A stretch of 48,744 bases of DNA, taken from positions 1-48,744 of the forward strand of contig NZ_BAIS01000012.1 in assembly GCF_000613345.1 (NCBI RefSeq), read 5' to 3'. The position numbers and the translations under genes are program-made. This document shows positions 25,680 to 35,171 of this stretch, in pieces (the first letter of the stretch is position 1; each line of letters begins with the position of its first letter). The stretch is from Prevotella disiens JCM 6334 = ATCC 29426. Its GTDB lineage: Bacteria > Bacteroidota > Bacteroidia > Bacteroidales > Bacteroidaceae. The notes under the pieces are model-generated. The model was given only the letters and a program-made list of their open reading frames with translations, was not told the DNA's origin and ran no database searches.

Positions 25680-28598
25680 ATGTTCAAACAACATTCTTTT
25701 AGTAAATTGGGTATGTCGCTATTGCTCCTTCTTGGAGTAGTAGGTATGAAAGCACAGACCCGTACCTATGAAAGCGTGCCTAACGACCCCATGAAGACAC
25801 GCATTTACACACTCGACAATGGTTTGAAAATTTACATTAGTGTAAACAAAGACAAACCTCGTATCCAAACTTACATCGCTGTTCGCACGGGTAGTCGTAA
25901 CGACCCAGCCGAAACAACTGGTTTGGCTCACTACCTTGAACACATTATGTTCAAGGGAACAGACAAGTTTGGTACTTCAAACTATGCTGCTGAAAAGCCT
26001 TATTTGAAGCAAATAGAAAATCTTTACGAAGAGTATCGCCATATAACAGACCCAGAAAAACGCAAGGTTTGGTATCATAAAATCGACTCTGTATCTCAAT
26101 TAGCTGCTCAATACAATATCCCTAACGAGTACGACAAACTCATGGCAGCCATTGGTAGCCAAGGAACAAACGCTTATACCAGCAACGACGTAACCTGTTA
26201 CGTTGAGAATATTCCAAGCAATGAAATCGATTCATGGGCTCGTGTGCAAGCTGATAGATTCCAAAACTTGGTAGTCCGCGGTTTTCACACAGAACTTGAA
26301 GCCGTTTACGAAGAATATAACATGGGATTGACAAGCGATAATCGTAAGATGTTTACTGGCTTAATGAGTAAACTTTTCCCTTCTCACCCATACGGAACTC
26401 AAACAACTATTGGTAGAGGCGAGCATTTGAAGAATCCTTCAATCACCAATATCATGAATTATTACCACAGATATTACGTGCCAAACAACATTGCTATCTG
26501 TATGGCTGGTGATTTAGATCCAGACCAAACCGTTGCTATTCTCGAAAAATACTTTGGTAGTTGGAAGAAAAAAGAAAATTTAAGTGCACCTCAATATGGA
26601 CCTCAACCAAAGTATACAGAGCCTGTGGACACAACTATCGTTGGTCAAGAAGCTGAATATCTTTACCTTGGTTGGAGAGCAGAGAAAGGAAATTCATTGC
26701 AATGCGACACATTGAGTATTATTAGCGATTTGTTGAGCAATGGTCGTGTCGGTATTTACGACTTAGACCTTAACCAAACCATGAAGGTTCAGTCTGCTGG
26801 TACAGGCTTTAGTGACCTTGCTGACTACTCAATGTTCATTGCTGTAGGTACTCCAAAGAAGGGACAAACACTAAAAGAGGTACAAGCGTTATTGCTTTCT
26901 GGTATTGAAAAGCTCAAGAAAGGCGACTTCTCTGACGACCTTTTGCCTTCTATTATTAACAATTACAAGCGTAGTTACTACCAAAGATTGGATAATAACC
27001 AATTCCGTGGTAAGGCTTTCGTAAATTCATTCATCAACAATATTGATTGGAAACAAGAGGTTGGTAAGATTGACCGCATCTCTAAGATTTCAAAAGCCGA
27101 CATTGTTGCCTTTGCTAATCGTTTCTTCGACAATGGTTATGCTGCCATTTACAAGGTTCAAGGTACTGATAATTCTATTCAAAAGGTAGACAAACCAAAG
27201 ATTACTCCAATCCCAACCAACAACGATAAGCACTCTGATTTCTTGAAGGAAATCGTAAATCATAAGGTTACACCTATCCAACCTTCATTCGTAAACTTCA
27301 AGAAAGACCTCACAAAGGCTACAACGAAGAAGGGTTGGCCTATCCTTTACAAGCAAAACACACAAGACGACTTGTTCACGCTCTATCTTAGCATTCCGTT
27401 TGGTGAGGAAAGCGACATGCTTCCAGGCTATGCTAAGATGTATCTCGACTATCTTGGCACAGACAAGATGACAAATGCGCAAATCAAACAAGAGCTTTAC
27501 AAACTTGCTTGCGACTATAATATCGGTCAAACTAAGGACGAAACTTACTTCGTTATGAATGGTTTGAACGAAAATCTTCCTAAGGCTTTGAGTCTCATTA
27601 ACTATGTTATTGAAAACGCAAAGGTAGATAAGAAGGCTTACGATGCTGCTGTTGATTTGATGATAAAGGCACGCAAAGATAGCAAATTAGACCAAGAAGA
27701 AAACTTTAATGCGTTGTTTGATTATGGTATGTATGGTACTTACAGTCCTACTCGCAACATATTGAGCGAACAACAACTCAAAAGCATGGACCCACAAAAG
27801 CTATTAAATTCTTTGAAAGGGTTGAAGAACTACAAGCAAACTGTGCTTTATTATGGTCCTTCTACACTGAAAGACATTGATAAATTGCTTGCAAAAACTT
27901 TCAAAACAAACAAGAAGTTCACTCCACTTCCACAGGAAAAGCGTTACACATTGCAGGAAACTCCTAAGAACGAAATACTTATTGCACCTTACGATGCTAA
28001 GAATACTTATCTCGTACAGTTCCATAATGAAAACAAAGACTGGAACGCTAACGATGCAGCAAAGATTACTTTGTTCAACGAATACTTCGGTGGCGGTATG
28101 AATGCTATCGTGTTCCAAGAAATGCGTGAGGCTCGTGCGTTGGCTTATTCAGCAAGTGCGCGCTATCGTACCCCTGCTCGTTTGGGCGATAAAGAAAGTT
28201 TCTTCACTTACATTATCACACAAAATGACAAGATGATGGATTGTATTACACAATTCAACGAGCTCCTTAACAACGTTCCTGTACGCGAAGCAAACTTTAA
28301 TTTGGCAAAACAAAACCTCTTAAAGAGCCTTGCTTCTTCACGCACAACGAAGTTCTCTATCTTGTCAAGCTACATGGCAGCACAGAAATTGGGCTTAGAT
28401 TGCAGCTTAGGCGAGAAGATTTACAACGACCTTCCAAACGTTAAACTTCAAGATTTAATTGATTTCGAGAAGGCAAACATGGCAAACAAACCTTGTAAAT
28501 ACCTCATTCTCGGTAATGAAAAGGAACTTGACATGAAAGCTTTGGAAAAGATTGCACCGATTAAGCGTGTAACAACAGAAGAAATTTTTGGCTATTAA
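25680..28598 (+). CDS. M16 family zinc metallopeptidase (pitrilysin-like), secreted
   Basis: A 972-residue M16 peptidase with two tandem homologous halves. A signal peptide covers about residues 1-25 (cleavage after G-M-K-A-Q). The inverted zinc motif H-Y-L-E-H lies at about 84-88 within G-L-A-H-Y-L-E-H-I-M-F-K-G-T. The downstream glutamate region E-L-E-A-V-Y-E-E-Y-N-M is near 206. The second half (from about residue 530) contains the substrate-side motif A-R-A-L-A-Y-S-A-S-A-R-Y. Likely a periplasmic peptidase clearing peptides. Full-length with a normal start. The 3' side is followed by a nested hairpin before the fumarase gene. Confidence 0.95.
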   Translation: MFKQHSFSKLGMSLLLLLGVVGMKAQTRTYESVPNDPMKTRIYTLDNGLKIYISVNKDKPRIQTYIAVRTGSRNDPAETTGLAHYLEHIMFKGTDKFGTSNYAAEKPYLKQIENLYEEYRHITDPEKRKVWYHKIDSVSQLAAQYNIPNEYDKLMAAIGSQGTNAYTSNDVTCYVENIPSNEIDSWARVQADRFQNLVVRGFHTELEAVYEEYNMGLTSDNRKMFTGLMSKLFPSHPYGTQTTIGRGEHLKNPSITNIMNYYHRYYVPNNIAICMAGDLDPDQTVAILEKYFGSWKKKENLSAPQYGPQPKYTEPVDTTIVGQEAEYLYLGWRAEKGNSLQCDTLSIISDLLSNGRVGIYDLDLNQTMKVQSAGTGFSDLADYSMFIAVGTPKKGQTLKEVQALLLSGIEKLKKGDFSDDLLPSIINNYKRSYYQRLDNNQFRGKAFVNSFINNIDWKQEVGKIDRISKISKADIVAFANRFFDNGYAAIYKVQGTDNSIQKVDKPKITPIPTNNDKHSDFLKEIVNHKVTPIQPSFVNFKKDLTKATTKKGWPILYKQNTQDDLFTLYLSIPFGEESDMLPGYAKMYLDYLGTDKMTNAQIKQELYKLACDYNIGQTKDETYFVMNGLNENLPKALSLINYVIENAKVDKKAYDAAVDLMIKARKDSKLDQEENFNALFDYGMYGTYSPTRNILSEQQLKSMDPQKLLNSLKGLKNYKQTVLYYGPSTLKDIDKLLAKTFKTNKKFTPLPQEKRYTLQETPKNEILIAPYDAKNTYLVQFHNENKDWNANDAAKITLFNEYFGGGMNAIVFQEMREARALAYSASARYRTPARLGDKESFFTYIITQNDKMMDCITQFNELLNNVPVREANFNLAKQNLLKSLASSRTTKFSILSSYMAAQKLGLDCSLGEKIYNDLPNVKLQDLIDFEKANMANKPCKYLILGNEKELDMKALEKIAPIKRVTTEEIFGY

Positions 28599-28682
28599 GT
28601 CATAACAAACGGCTTACTAAATAGTACAAACTAAGCAGTGAGACTCTACAAAAACATTATTTAATTATTCAATAAAGACCTG

Positions 28683-28728
28683 ACACCATGAAAAAAAAAT
28701 GAGGATTAAATGCCTCATTGCATGGTGT
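28683..28728 (+). terminator. Nested hairpin between M16 peptidase and fumarase genes
   Basis: Outer arms ACACCATG (28683-28690) and CATGGTGT (28721-28728) enclose an inner ATGAGG/CCTCAT stem. The sequence then runs into TTATTTTTT. This fits a terminator of the peptidase transcript, or an attenuator in the fumarase leader 18 bp before the fumarase start. Confidence 0.6.
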
Positions 28729-28745
28729 TAGGTTATTTTTTAATT

Positions 28746-30386
28746 ATGGCTGAATTCAAATATGCCCCAATGTTCCAATTGGGAAAAGATGAAACAGAGT
28801 ACAGACTCCTATCAAAAGAAGGGGTCTCAGTAACTAATTTTGAAGGAAAAGAAATTGTAAAGGTAACCCCTCAAGCCCTTACTTTGTTGGCACAAGAGGC
28901 TTTTCACGATTGCGAATTTCTCCTTCGTCGCGCGCATAACAAGCAAGTGGCAGCTATCTTGAACGACAACGAGGCGTCAGAGAACGACAAATACGTTGCG
29001 CTACAATTCCTTCGCAATGCCGAAACGGCTGCAAAGGGTGTGTTGCCATTCTGTCAAGACACAGGTACAGCGATTATCCACGGCGAAAAAGGACAACAAA
29101 TCTGGACTGGTTTCGAGGACGAAGAAGCCCTTTCGCGTGGTGTTTACAATACATTTACACAAGAAAACTTGCGCTATTCACAGAATGCTCCGCTCAATAT
29201 GTACGACGAGGTGAACACAAAATGTAACCTTCCAGCACAAATTGACATCGAAGCAACTGAAGGTGCAGAGTATAAATTTGTAATGGTAGCTAAGGGTGGT
29301 GGCTCTGCCAACAAGACTTATTTCTATCCAATGACCAAAGCTACCATTCAGAACGATGGAACGCTCGTTCCGTTCTTGGTGGAAAAGATGAAGAGCCTCG
29401 GCACAGCAGCTTGTCCTCCTTACCATATTTGCTTTGTAATTGGCGGCACATCGGCTGAAAAGAACTTGCTCACTGTGAAATTGGGTAGCATTAAATACTA
29501 CGATGCACTCCCTACCACAGGCGACGAAACGGGTCGTGCCTTCCGTGATATTGAGTTAGAAAAGAAAATTCTCGAAGAAGCTCATAAGATTGGACTCGGT
29601 GCGCAGTTTGGTGGCAAGTATCTTGCTCACGACATTCGCATCATTCGCCTCCCTCGCCACGGCGCAAGTGTGCCTATTGGCATGGGTGTTTCGTGTTCAG
29701 CCGACCGCAACATCAAAGGTAAAATCAACAAAGACGGTATTTGGTTGGAGAAAATGGACACCAATCCTGGTGAACTTATCCCTGAAGAATATCGCAAACC
29801 AGGCGAAGGAACAAAGGGTATTGAAATCGATTTGGACAAAGGCATCGATGCTGTTCGTGCCGAACTCACCAAATATCCAGTCGCTACTCGTGTCAATTTG
29901 AAGGGTACAATCATCGTAGCACGTGACATTGCGCACGCTAAAATCAAAGCACGCATCGATTCAGGCGAACCAATGCCACAATATTTCAAGGACTACCCAG
30001 TGCTTTATGCAGGACCTGCAAAGACTCCAAACGGACTGCCTTGCGGCTCTATGGGACCAACAACTGCCAACAGAATGGACCCATACGTTGATGAATTCCA
30101 ATCTTTGGGCGGTTCGCTCGTAATGATAGCAAAGGGAAATCGCACCGAAACCGTTACCAATGCTTGCAAAAAGTATGGTGGTTTCTATCTTGGCACTATC
30201 GGTGGCGTGGCTGCGGTACTCTCACAAAGCAGCATTAAGAGTATCGAGTGCGTGGAATATCCTGAACTCGGCATGGAAGCCGTTTACAAAATTACGGTGG
30301 AAGACTTCCCAGCCTTTATCCTTGTAGACGATAAAGGTAACGATTTCTTCAAGCAATTGAAGCCATTTACAGGCTGCACAAAGTAA
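28746..30386 (+). CDS. Fumarate hydratase class I, [4Fe-4S]-dependent
   Basis: A 546-residue class I fumarase interconverting fumarate and malate, central to the branched TCA and fumarate-respiration pathway of Bacteroidales. Both N- and C-terminal domains are present in one chain. The iron-sulfur cysteines can be placed in [17 protein letters not shown] and G-V-S-C-S-A-D. The C-terminal domain has [13 protein letters not shown] chose ATG 28746 because the product [11 protein letters not shown] matches the family N-terminus, while ATG 28710 lies inside the upstream hairpin. A strong terminator follows. Confidence 0.96.
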   Translation: MAEFKYAPMFQLGKDETEYRLLSKEGVSVTNFEGKEIVKVTPQALTLLAQEAFHDCEFLLRRAHNKQVAAILNDNEASENDKYVALQFLRNAETAAKGVLPFCQDTGTAIIHGEKGQQIWTGFEDEEALSRGVYNTFTQENLRYSQNAPLNMYDEVNTKCNLPAQIDIEATEGAEYKFVMVAKGGGSANKTYFYPMTKATIQNDGTLVPFLVEKMKSLGTAACPPYHICFVIGGTSAEKNLLTVKLGSIKYYDALPTTGDETGRAFRDIELEKKILEEAHKIGLGAQFGGKYLAHDIRIIRLPRHGASVPIGMGVSCSADRNIKGKINKDGIWLEKMDTNPGELIPEEYRKPGEGTKGIEIDLDKGIDAVRAELTKYPVATRVNLKGTIIVARDIAHAKIKARIDSGEPMPQYFKDYPVLYAGPAKTPNGLPCGSMGPTTANRMDPYVDEFQSLGGSLVMIAKGNRTETVTNACKKYGGFYLGTIGGVAAVLSQSSIKSIECVEYPELGMEAVYKITVEDFPAFILVDDKGNDFFKQLKPFTGCTK

Positions 30387-30404
30387 TTTAGAACACGATA
30401 AAAC

Positions 30405-30449
30405 AAGGAAAGAGAGAACTCATTACGGGTTCTCTCTTTCCTTATTTTA
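30405..30449 (+). terminator. Rho-independent terminator of the fumarase gene
   Basis: A 15-bp perfect stem: AAGGAAAGAGAGAAC (30405-30419) with GTTCTCTCTTTCCTT (30429-30443), a 9-nt loop, followed by ATTTT. Confidence 0.9.
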
Positions 30450-30571
30450 CATCATCACAACTCCCCAAAGCCTACCCCAAAAACGCAACTCCATAATCCT
30501 TTGAACACTATCCAATAGAGTTTCAACCACGATGCAAGGCATTTCGCAGGAGTTTCACTATTGGGACACAA

Positions 30572-30681
30572 CGTACTTTCATAAGAGTACTCCAGTACTT
30601 TCATAAGAGTACCCCAGTACTTTCATAAGAGTACTCCAGTACTTTCATAAGAGTACTCCAGTACTTTCACAAGAGTACTGG
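30572..30681. repeat. Five tandem 22-bp repeats (AGTACT family 1)
   Basis: Five adjoining 22-bp units starting at 30572, 30594, 30616, 30638 and 30660, consensus AGTACTTTCATAAGAGTACT plus two bases. Units differ at only one to three positions. Each unit is an imperfect dyad (AGTACT at both ends). A lone unit lies at 15742-15763. There are no unique spacers, so this is not a CRISPR array. Confidence 0.93.
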
Positions 30682-30746
30682 CACGAAACACTGCTAATCA
30701 TAGTTGGTGTAACGACTTCAAAATCATTAGCAAGCAAGAATATTTT

Positions 30747-30834
30747 CAAAACAATAGGTTTTGGAGCGCAAAATAGGCTATTTGGTGGTGCAAAACAGGC
30801 TATTTTGAAACGCAAAACAATAGGTCTACGTTTT
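30747..30834. repeat. Four tandem 22-bp dyad repeats (family 2, locus 2)
   Basis: Units start at 30747, 30769, 30791 and 30813, each opening with CAAAAYA. Each carries a dyad: AAAAC-N5-GTTTT in unit 1 and AAAATAG-G-CTATTT in unit 2. The period is identical to the AGTACT array 66 bp away, although the sequence is unrelated. Confidence 0.85.
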
Positions 30835-30842
30835 GATATAAA

Positions 30843-30877
30843 ACTAAAAAAGGCGACTCCGCATTTGGAACCGCCTT
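30843..30877 (-). terminator. Terminator of the secreted CHB_HEX-like protein gene
   Basis: On the minus strand AAGGCG (30877-30872) pairs with CGCCTT (30855-30850) and is followed by a T-run. Inner pairs GTTCC/GGAGT extend the stem with wobbles. It is 34 bp beyond the stop. Confidence 0.75.
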
Positions 30878-30910
30878 GATTTATGAAACATTCAATAAGT
30901 ATTAATGAAA

Positions 30911-32338
30911 TTACTTGTTGATGAATTTCTTACCATTCTGAATAACTACACCCTTATAGTTCTTGCCAACACGTTGTCCAGCAAGGTTGTACATAGGAGC
31001 GTTTGCATTGATAGTTTCTGTTGCAACAGTGTTGATACCTTCAGTTGTGTTCTTTTCAACTTTGATGATATTGATAGAAGGAACTTCTTTGTAAACAGAA
31101 GCAACGATACCTACAACATTATATTCTGTTTCAGCATCAAAAGCCATATCTTTGTATGCGTCAAGATGGAAACCATTATAAATTTGAACCTTCTTATCGC
31201 CGTCTACAACATAGAATTTCTTAACTGGATTACCTTTTTTATCTGTTGATGCTTCAACTGTGAACTTAACTTTATCAAGTGCAACTAAGTCGCAAAGGTT
31301 ATCCATAGCTTCACCAACCTTGATTGCTTTTGGTGTTGCATCGCTACCTGCTGTACGCTCAACCTTAGCAAGATTTGTTAAACCAGCAGCATAAACCAAT
31401 TCAGGGATTTTATTATAAAGGTCGAATGTACCTGTAATTTCGCCCTTCAACATTTCGTTTTGCTTCAATTCTAAGTTTGCACCAACTTGATAGAAAAGAA
31501 TTGCACCTGAGTTATCACGAACGTAAGTTGAAGTATTGCCCTTATTTGTTGTCCAAGTATAAAGAACTTGAGCATCGTTGAGTTTCAAAGTAGCCTTTTC
31601 CTTTGCAGCAAGTTGCTTGTATTCAGCAATAGAATTTACAACTTTAACCTCTTCCTTAGTGAAAGTCTTTTCAGCTACTGAACTTGTCTTGCCATCTTTT
31701 ACAGCAATTGCCTTAACTGTGGTAGTTGCAGTAAGGTCGAATGGTTTTGTATAAAGGAATCCTGACTTTTCAGTTGGTACATCGCCATTTGTTGTGTAAT
31801 AAATCTTTGCACCTTCAGCTGTCAAAGTTACAGTAGTCTTTTCTGTAAATGTTGTTTCACCAGAGATAGTTGGAGCAGCAACAGTAGTAGGGTCAGCTGC
31901 AGCGATAGTAACTTCTATTTTGCCAGCACGCACTTGATGGTTTGGTGCAGCAATATCAACACTACTTGCGTTACCAGTCCAAGTTGCTGTTTTAGCATCT
32001 CCGTCAACAACCCAACCATTCTCAGCAGCAAAGCCTGTAATTTTATTATCAAAAGCCTTTTTAGCCTCTGTTATAACAATCTTTGTTATATTAGCGGTTG
32101 AACAAGAAAAAGTTGTCTTAGAATTCTTGTAGATACGATATGGATTTTGAGCCAAAGCAGCATTGCTACTTTCGATAACAACACCTTCTTTTTCCATTTT
32201 GTCTTTATTCTTGTCTTTCATACTTGTACCTTTCTCAGTACCTGCTGTGAAAGTTACAACAGTTTGTGCATTAGCACTTACTCCTACCATTGCCAAGACG
32301 GCAATAAACGCATTTCGTAGATTTTTCTTCATTTTCAA
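30911..32338 (-). CDS. Secreted multidomain protein with chitobiase C-terminal-like domain
   Basis: A 475-residue exported protein. The signal peptide covers about residues 1-24 (cleavage after S-A-N-A-Q). Residues about 150-225 resemble the CHB_HEX_C (chitobiase/beta-hexosaminidase C-terminal) beta domain: A-K-I-Y-Y-T-T-N-G-D-V-P-T, then T-T-V-K-A-I-A-V-K-D-G. A region of about 150 residues follows that looks like an OB-type beta-barrel. The tail ends in Y-N-L-A-G-Q-R-V-G-K-N-Y-K-G-V-V-I, then K-K-F-I-N-K, resembling a type IX-like sorting or anchoring end. No catalytic domain is visible. It may bind polysaccharide or surface partners. The next gene upstream, an M6 peptidase, ends in a similar tail. 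Confidence 0.75.
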   Translation of the reverse strand: MKMKKNLRNAFIAVLAMVGVSANAQTVVTFTAGTEKGTSMKDKNKDKMEKEGVVIESSNAALAQNPYRIYKNSKTTFSCSTANITKIVITEAKKAFDNKITGFAAENGWVVDGDAKTATWTGNASSVDIAAPNHQVRAGKIEVTIAAADPTTVAAPTISGETTFTEKTTVTLTAEGAKIYYTTNGDVPTEKSGFLYTKPFDLTATTTVKAIAVKDGKTSSVAEKTFTKEEVKVVNSIAEYKQLAAKEKATLKLNDAQVLYTWTTNKGNTSTYVRDNSGAILFYQVGANLELKQNEMLKGEITGTFDLYNKIPELVYAAGLTNLAKVERTAGSDATPKAIKVGEAMDNLCDLVALDKVKFTVEASTDKKGNPVKKFYVVDGDKKVQIYNGFHLDAYKDMAFDAETEYNVVGIVASVYKEVPSINIIKVEKNTTEGINTVATETINANAPMYNLAGQRVGKNYKGVVIQNGKKFINK

Positions 32339-32450
32339 TCTTTTTTATGTTAATATAATTTGTAAAATATCTGTATACAAAAGTACGACATTTTAATGAC
32401 TTAGCATAAAATCTAACATTAAAATGCTATAAAAATGCTATGAAATAATC

Positions 32451-34229
32451 TTACTTAACGAACTTCTTTCCTCCTTGTATATAAACTCCCTTAGGCAACA
32501 TGGTTTTATCAATACCTACGAAACGTCCATCGATAGTAAAAATCTTATCATCAGTTGGCGTTTGCAGATTTGTTATTGCACTAATACTATCCGCATTTTG
32601 CTTTTCAATAAAATCGAACATAATGGTTTTTGCAGTTACGTCCTCTTTAATATTATAGATAGGCTTGTCCGTAATAGTTTGCAAATTCAACTTCATAGTT
32701 GTAATTTCAGTTACTTTCAATGGTCCCGGATATACATCATTGCGATGACTTTCCAGCCAATCCTTAAATTTAACTTTCTTACCATCAACAGAACTTTGCG
32801 AAAGTAGTTTCCCGTCAGCAGGAATAATCGTTACACCCGGACGTCCAGAAGTATTATTTACAGGGTCGTACATATTGATAAAATTATAATTATAATTGAT
32901 TCGATAAACCAACATGCCATGACCAAAATATTTAACAACCCCCGCATACCAATCAACATTCTGAATATTGTGTACCACTACATATTCTTTTTCGCCCATT
33001 GGAGTAGTAATCTTACGAAATTCATCAGCTTTCAAAGTAACCTTTTGTGGAATATCTTCCAAAGGTTCCATTCTTGTCCACCCCATTGCTTCTCGCTCCC
33101 ATGGGGTATAAGGAGTAGGACAATAGCCATTTGCCGTGTACTCACCACCGTCCATTATATCCCAACACTCCATGCCTTGGTCGTCAGGATTGTCTACTGG
33201 CCGGGTTGGATAAATATCTGGCAATCCCATTGTGTGAGAAAATTCATGACAGAAAAGTCCTATACCATTGATTTTAGGTTTGCCATTTGCTCCCATTTTA
33301 GCAGGTGTGCCACCCAATTCGTTACTAATTCCAAGACGTCCTACCAAATAATCACCTATTTTTAAATTATCCGATGATGTCATATAGAACGATTTTGGCC
33401 AAAGTGTTTTACTGTCATTTCCACCCCAACTTTGCGCATATCCAGAATAAATGATATAAACCAAATCAATTTTACCATCACTATTGCTATCAAATTCTTT
33501 TGGATTTACTTCTGCTGCAACAAGATTTACCGCATCTTTTACCATTTCTCTATAATGTACATCTGTACGTCCATTTTCATCAGCACCATAATAACTTTGG
33601 TCTTTTGGCATACGCACGGGACCATAAAGTTTAAATTCAGGAGTAAATTTTCCACCACTTACGAATTTAAAATAGTTGCGCACACTTCCGTAGTTCTTCT
33701 TATCCGAATTGCCAAAATCTTCCATTGTTCCTTCCTTATTCAAGTATTGGTCATAACTTTTTCTAACATTATCCAACTTGAAAGGAACATCATCAAAATC
33801 AACAAGAATTACTAAAACTTTTGGAGAGTTTAGATGTGGGAAATAAGGAGGTGTAGCTTTCCCGATAGGAGGTGTTCTTCTTGCTTTATGAAGACGGCTT
33901 TCTGCAACTCCAAAGAAAAGGTCTTTAGCTTGCGCCTTAGCCAATTTTTGTTCAGCAACACTACGTTTCTCTACATCATGCGCTAAGATTTCAGAAGCTA
34001 TGATATTGCCATTTTCATCTATTTTAGCTACATAATAGCCTTTATTGACTTGAGTTACAATTGTACCATCAAGCGTTGAAATCCAGCTAAAATGCTCATC
34101 ACCACGCATGATAAGTGTTACTTGAGTTCCATCAGGTTGAGTTACAACAAACGGACGAGGATTTGCCTTTGCAGCTTTTGCAAGGATAGCTACTGCTATC
34201 AAGCAAAGAGTAAGTAAGATTTTTCTCAT
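32451..34229 (-). CDS. Secreted M6 family metallopeptidase
   Basis: A 592-residue secreted peptidase of the M6 (immune inhibitor A-like) family. The signal peptide covers residues 1-19. A propeptide-like region (Q-P-D-G-T-Q-V-T-L, D-G-T-I-V-T) runs to about residue 110. The zinc-binding motif H-E-F-S-H-T-M-G-L-P-D lies near 328, with the conserved D-I-M-D-G-G about 35 residues later. The C-terminus ends in F-T-I-D-G-R-F-V-G-I, then P-K-G-V-Y-I-Q-G-G-K-K-F-V-K, a sorting-like tail shared with the neighbour. Probably cell-surface or exported, degrading host or matrix protein; the substrate is unknown. Confidence 0.93.
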   Translation of the reverse strand: MRKILLTLCLIAVAILAKAAKANPRPFVVTQPDGTQVTLIMRGDEHFSWISTLDGTIVTQVNKGYYVAKIDENGNIIASEILAHDVEKRSVAEQKLAKAQAKDLFFGVAESRLHKARRTPPIGKATPPYFPHLNSPKVLVILVDFDDVPFKLDNVRKSYDQYLNKEGTMEDFGNSDKKNYGSVRNYFKFVSGGKFTPEFKLYGPVRMPKDQSYYGADENGRTDVHYREMVKDAVNLVAAEVNPKEFDSNSDGKIDLVYIIYSGYAQSWGGNDSKTLWPKSFYMTSSDNLKIGDYLVGRLGISNELGGTPAKMGANGKPKINGIGLFCHEFSHTMGLPDIYPTRPVDNPDDQGMECWDIMDGGEYTANGYCPTPYTPWEREAMGWTRMEPLEDIPQKVTLKADEFRKITTPMGEKEYVVVHNIQNVDWYAGVVKYFGHGMLVYRINYNYNFINMYDPVNNTSGRPGVTIIPADGKLLSQSSVDGKKVKFKDWLESHRNDVYPGPLKVTEITTMKLNLQTITDKPIYNIKEDVTAKTIMFDFIEKQNADSISAITNLQTPTDDKIFTIDGRFVGIDKTMLPKGVYIQGGKKFVK

Positions 34230-34255
34230 TCTTATTTAACTTTTAAATTTATTTC

Positions 34256-35089
34256 TTATCTCAATTTACGTCTTCCAAAGAAGTATTGTCCTTTATTTTT
34301 GGTTCTATTTCCGTATTCTATGGCGTGATGTGGGCAATGATGATAGCACGAAAAACATGTCAAACATTTGCCATTATTGAGCCATTGTGGCTCGTTTCCC
34401 AGTCCGCCCGCAATGTCATTGACAGGACAAACATTGGCACAGATGCCACATTTTACACATTTTGCACGCTCCACACGAAAAGGTTTGTCCGTAATTAGCC
34501 AATGAGTGAAGAATGCTCCAACAGGTCCAGAGAGAATATCAGGGCATGTACCACGATGTATGCTCTCCCACCCTATTGGGTGTTTGCCTGCTTTTCTTTC
34601 TTTGTTGTTAATGATAGATGCGAAATGGACTATCCTTTTCTTTGCTGTTGCAATCTTTTCTTGTTCTTTTTCAGCCGTATCAACGTCCATTCCAGGGAGC
34701 CCAACATAGGATTCTGGCATTAAAACAGAAGCTACTGCGTGGAGTTTTATTGGATTTTTAGATTTAATTTTGCCCAGAAGTTTCACAAATCGTTCCATTG
34801 TTCGTCCCGTAGAATCGCCTGTTGTAAGCAAACAGAAAGCATAATGCTCTTCTGTTGCCTGCTTATCGGCTTCGCTAAGCGACAAAGATTGCATAAATTC
34901 GATAACTATTTTCGGTACGCGCCACCCATGTACAGGGAACACAAAGCCAATGCTTTCGCCTCGATTGAGCGTAAAATGACAATTAGTTTGTAATGCTTCT
35001 GCGATAGAAACAATTGGTTCTCCCGTTTTCTGTTCAAGTTCTTGGGCAGCCCAACGACTATTGCCAGTCCCCGAAAAGTAGAATATCAT
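34256..35089 (-). CDS. EFR1-type flavodoxin/ferredoxin fusion protein
   Basis: A 277-residue cytoplasmic redox protein. The N-terminus is a flavodoxin-like fold starting M-I-F-Y-F-S-G-T-G-N-S-R-W, with the FMN phosphate loop S-G-T-G-N-S. The C-terminal part has two ferredoxin cluster motifs, C-V-K-C-G-I-C-A-N-V-C-P and C-L-T-C-F-S-C-Y-H-H-C-P, for two [4Fe-4S] clusters. I start at ATG 35089 because the flavodoxin motif begins immediately; an in-frame ATG 12 codons upstream adds a non-conserved tail. It transfers electrons to an unknown partner. Nothing in the neighbourhood indicates the pathway. Confidence 0.9.
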   Translation of the reverse strand: MIFYFSGTGNSRWAAQELEQKTGEPIVSIAEALQTNCHFTLNRGESIGFVFPVHGWRVPKIVIEFMQSLSLSEADKQATEEHYAFCLLTTGDSTGRTMERFVKLLGKIKSKNPIKLHAVASVLMPESYVGLPGMDVDTAEKEQEKIATAKKRIVHFASIINNKERKAGKHPIGWESIHRGTCPDILSGPVGAFFTHWLITDKPFRVERAKCVKCGICANVCPVNDIAGGLGNEPQWLNNGKCLTCFSCYHHCPHHAIEYGNRTKNKGQYFFGRRKLR

Positions 35090-35171
35090 ATTGCAAATAT
35101 ATGAGAAAAATTCCGAAATACCCAAAAGTTAGAGGTTAATAATATTTATTCTCTTTACTTAATAGGAAACC

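Noticed and set aside
28710..28745. Fumarase start at ATG 28710
   Set aside because: It sits inside the nested hairpin, while ATG 28746 gives the family N-terminus.
30572..30834. CRISPR array
   Set aside because: Repeats of 22 bp adjoin directly with no unique spacers, and no cas genes are present.
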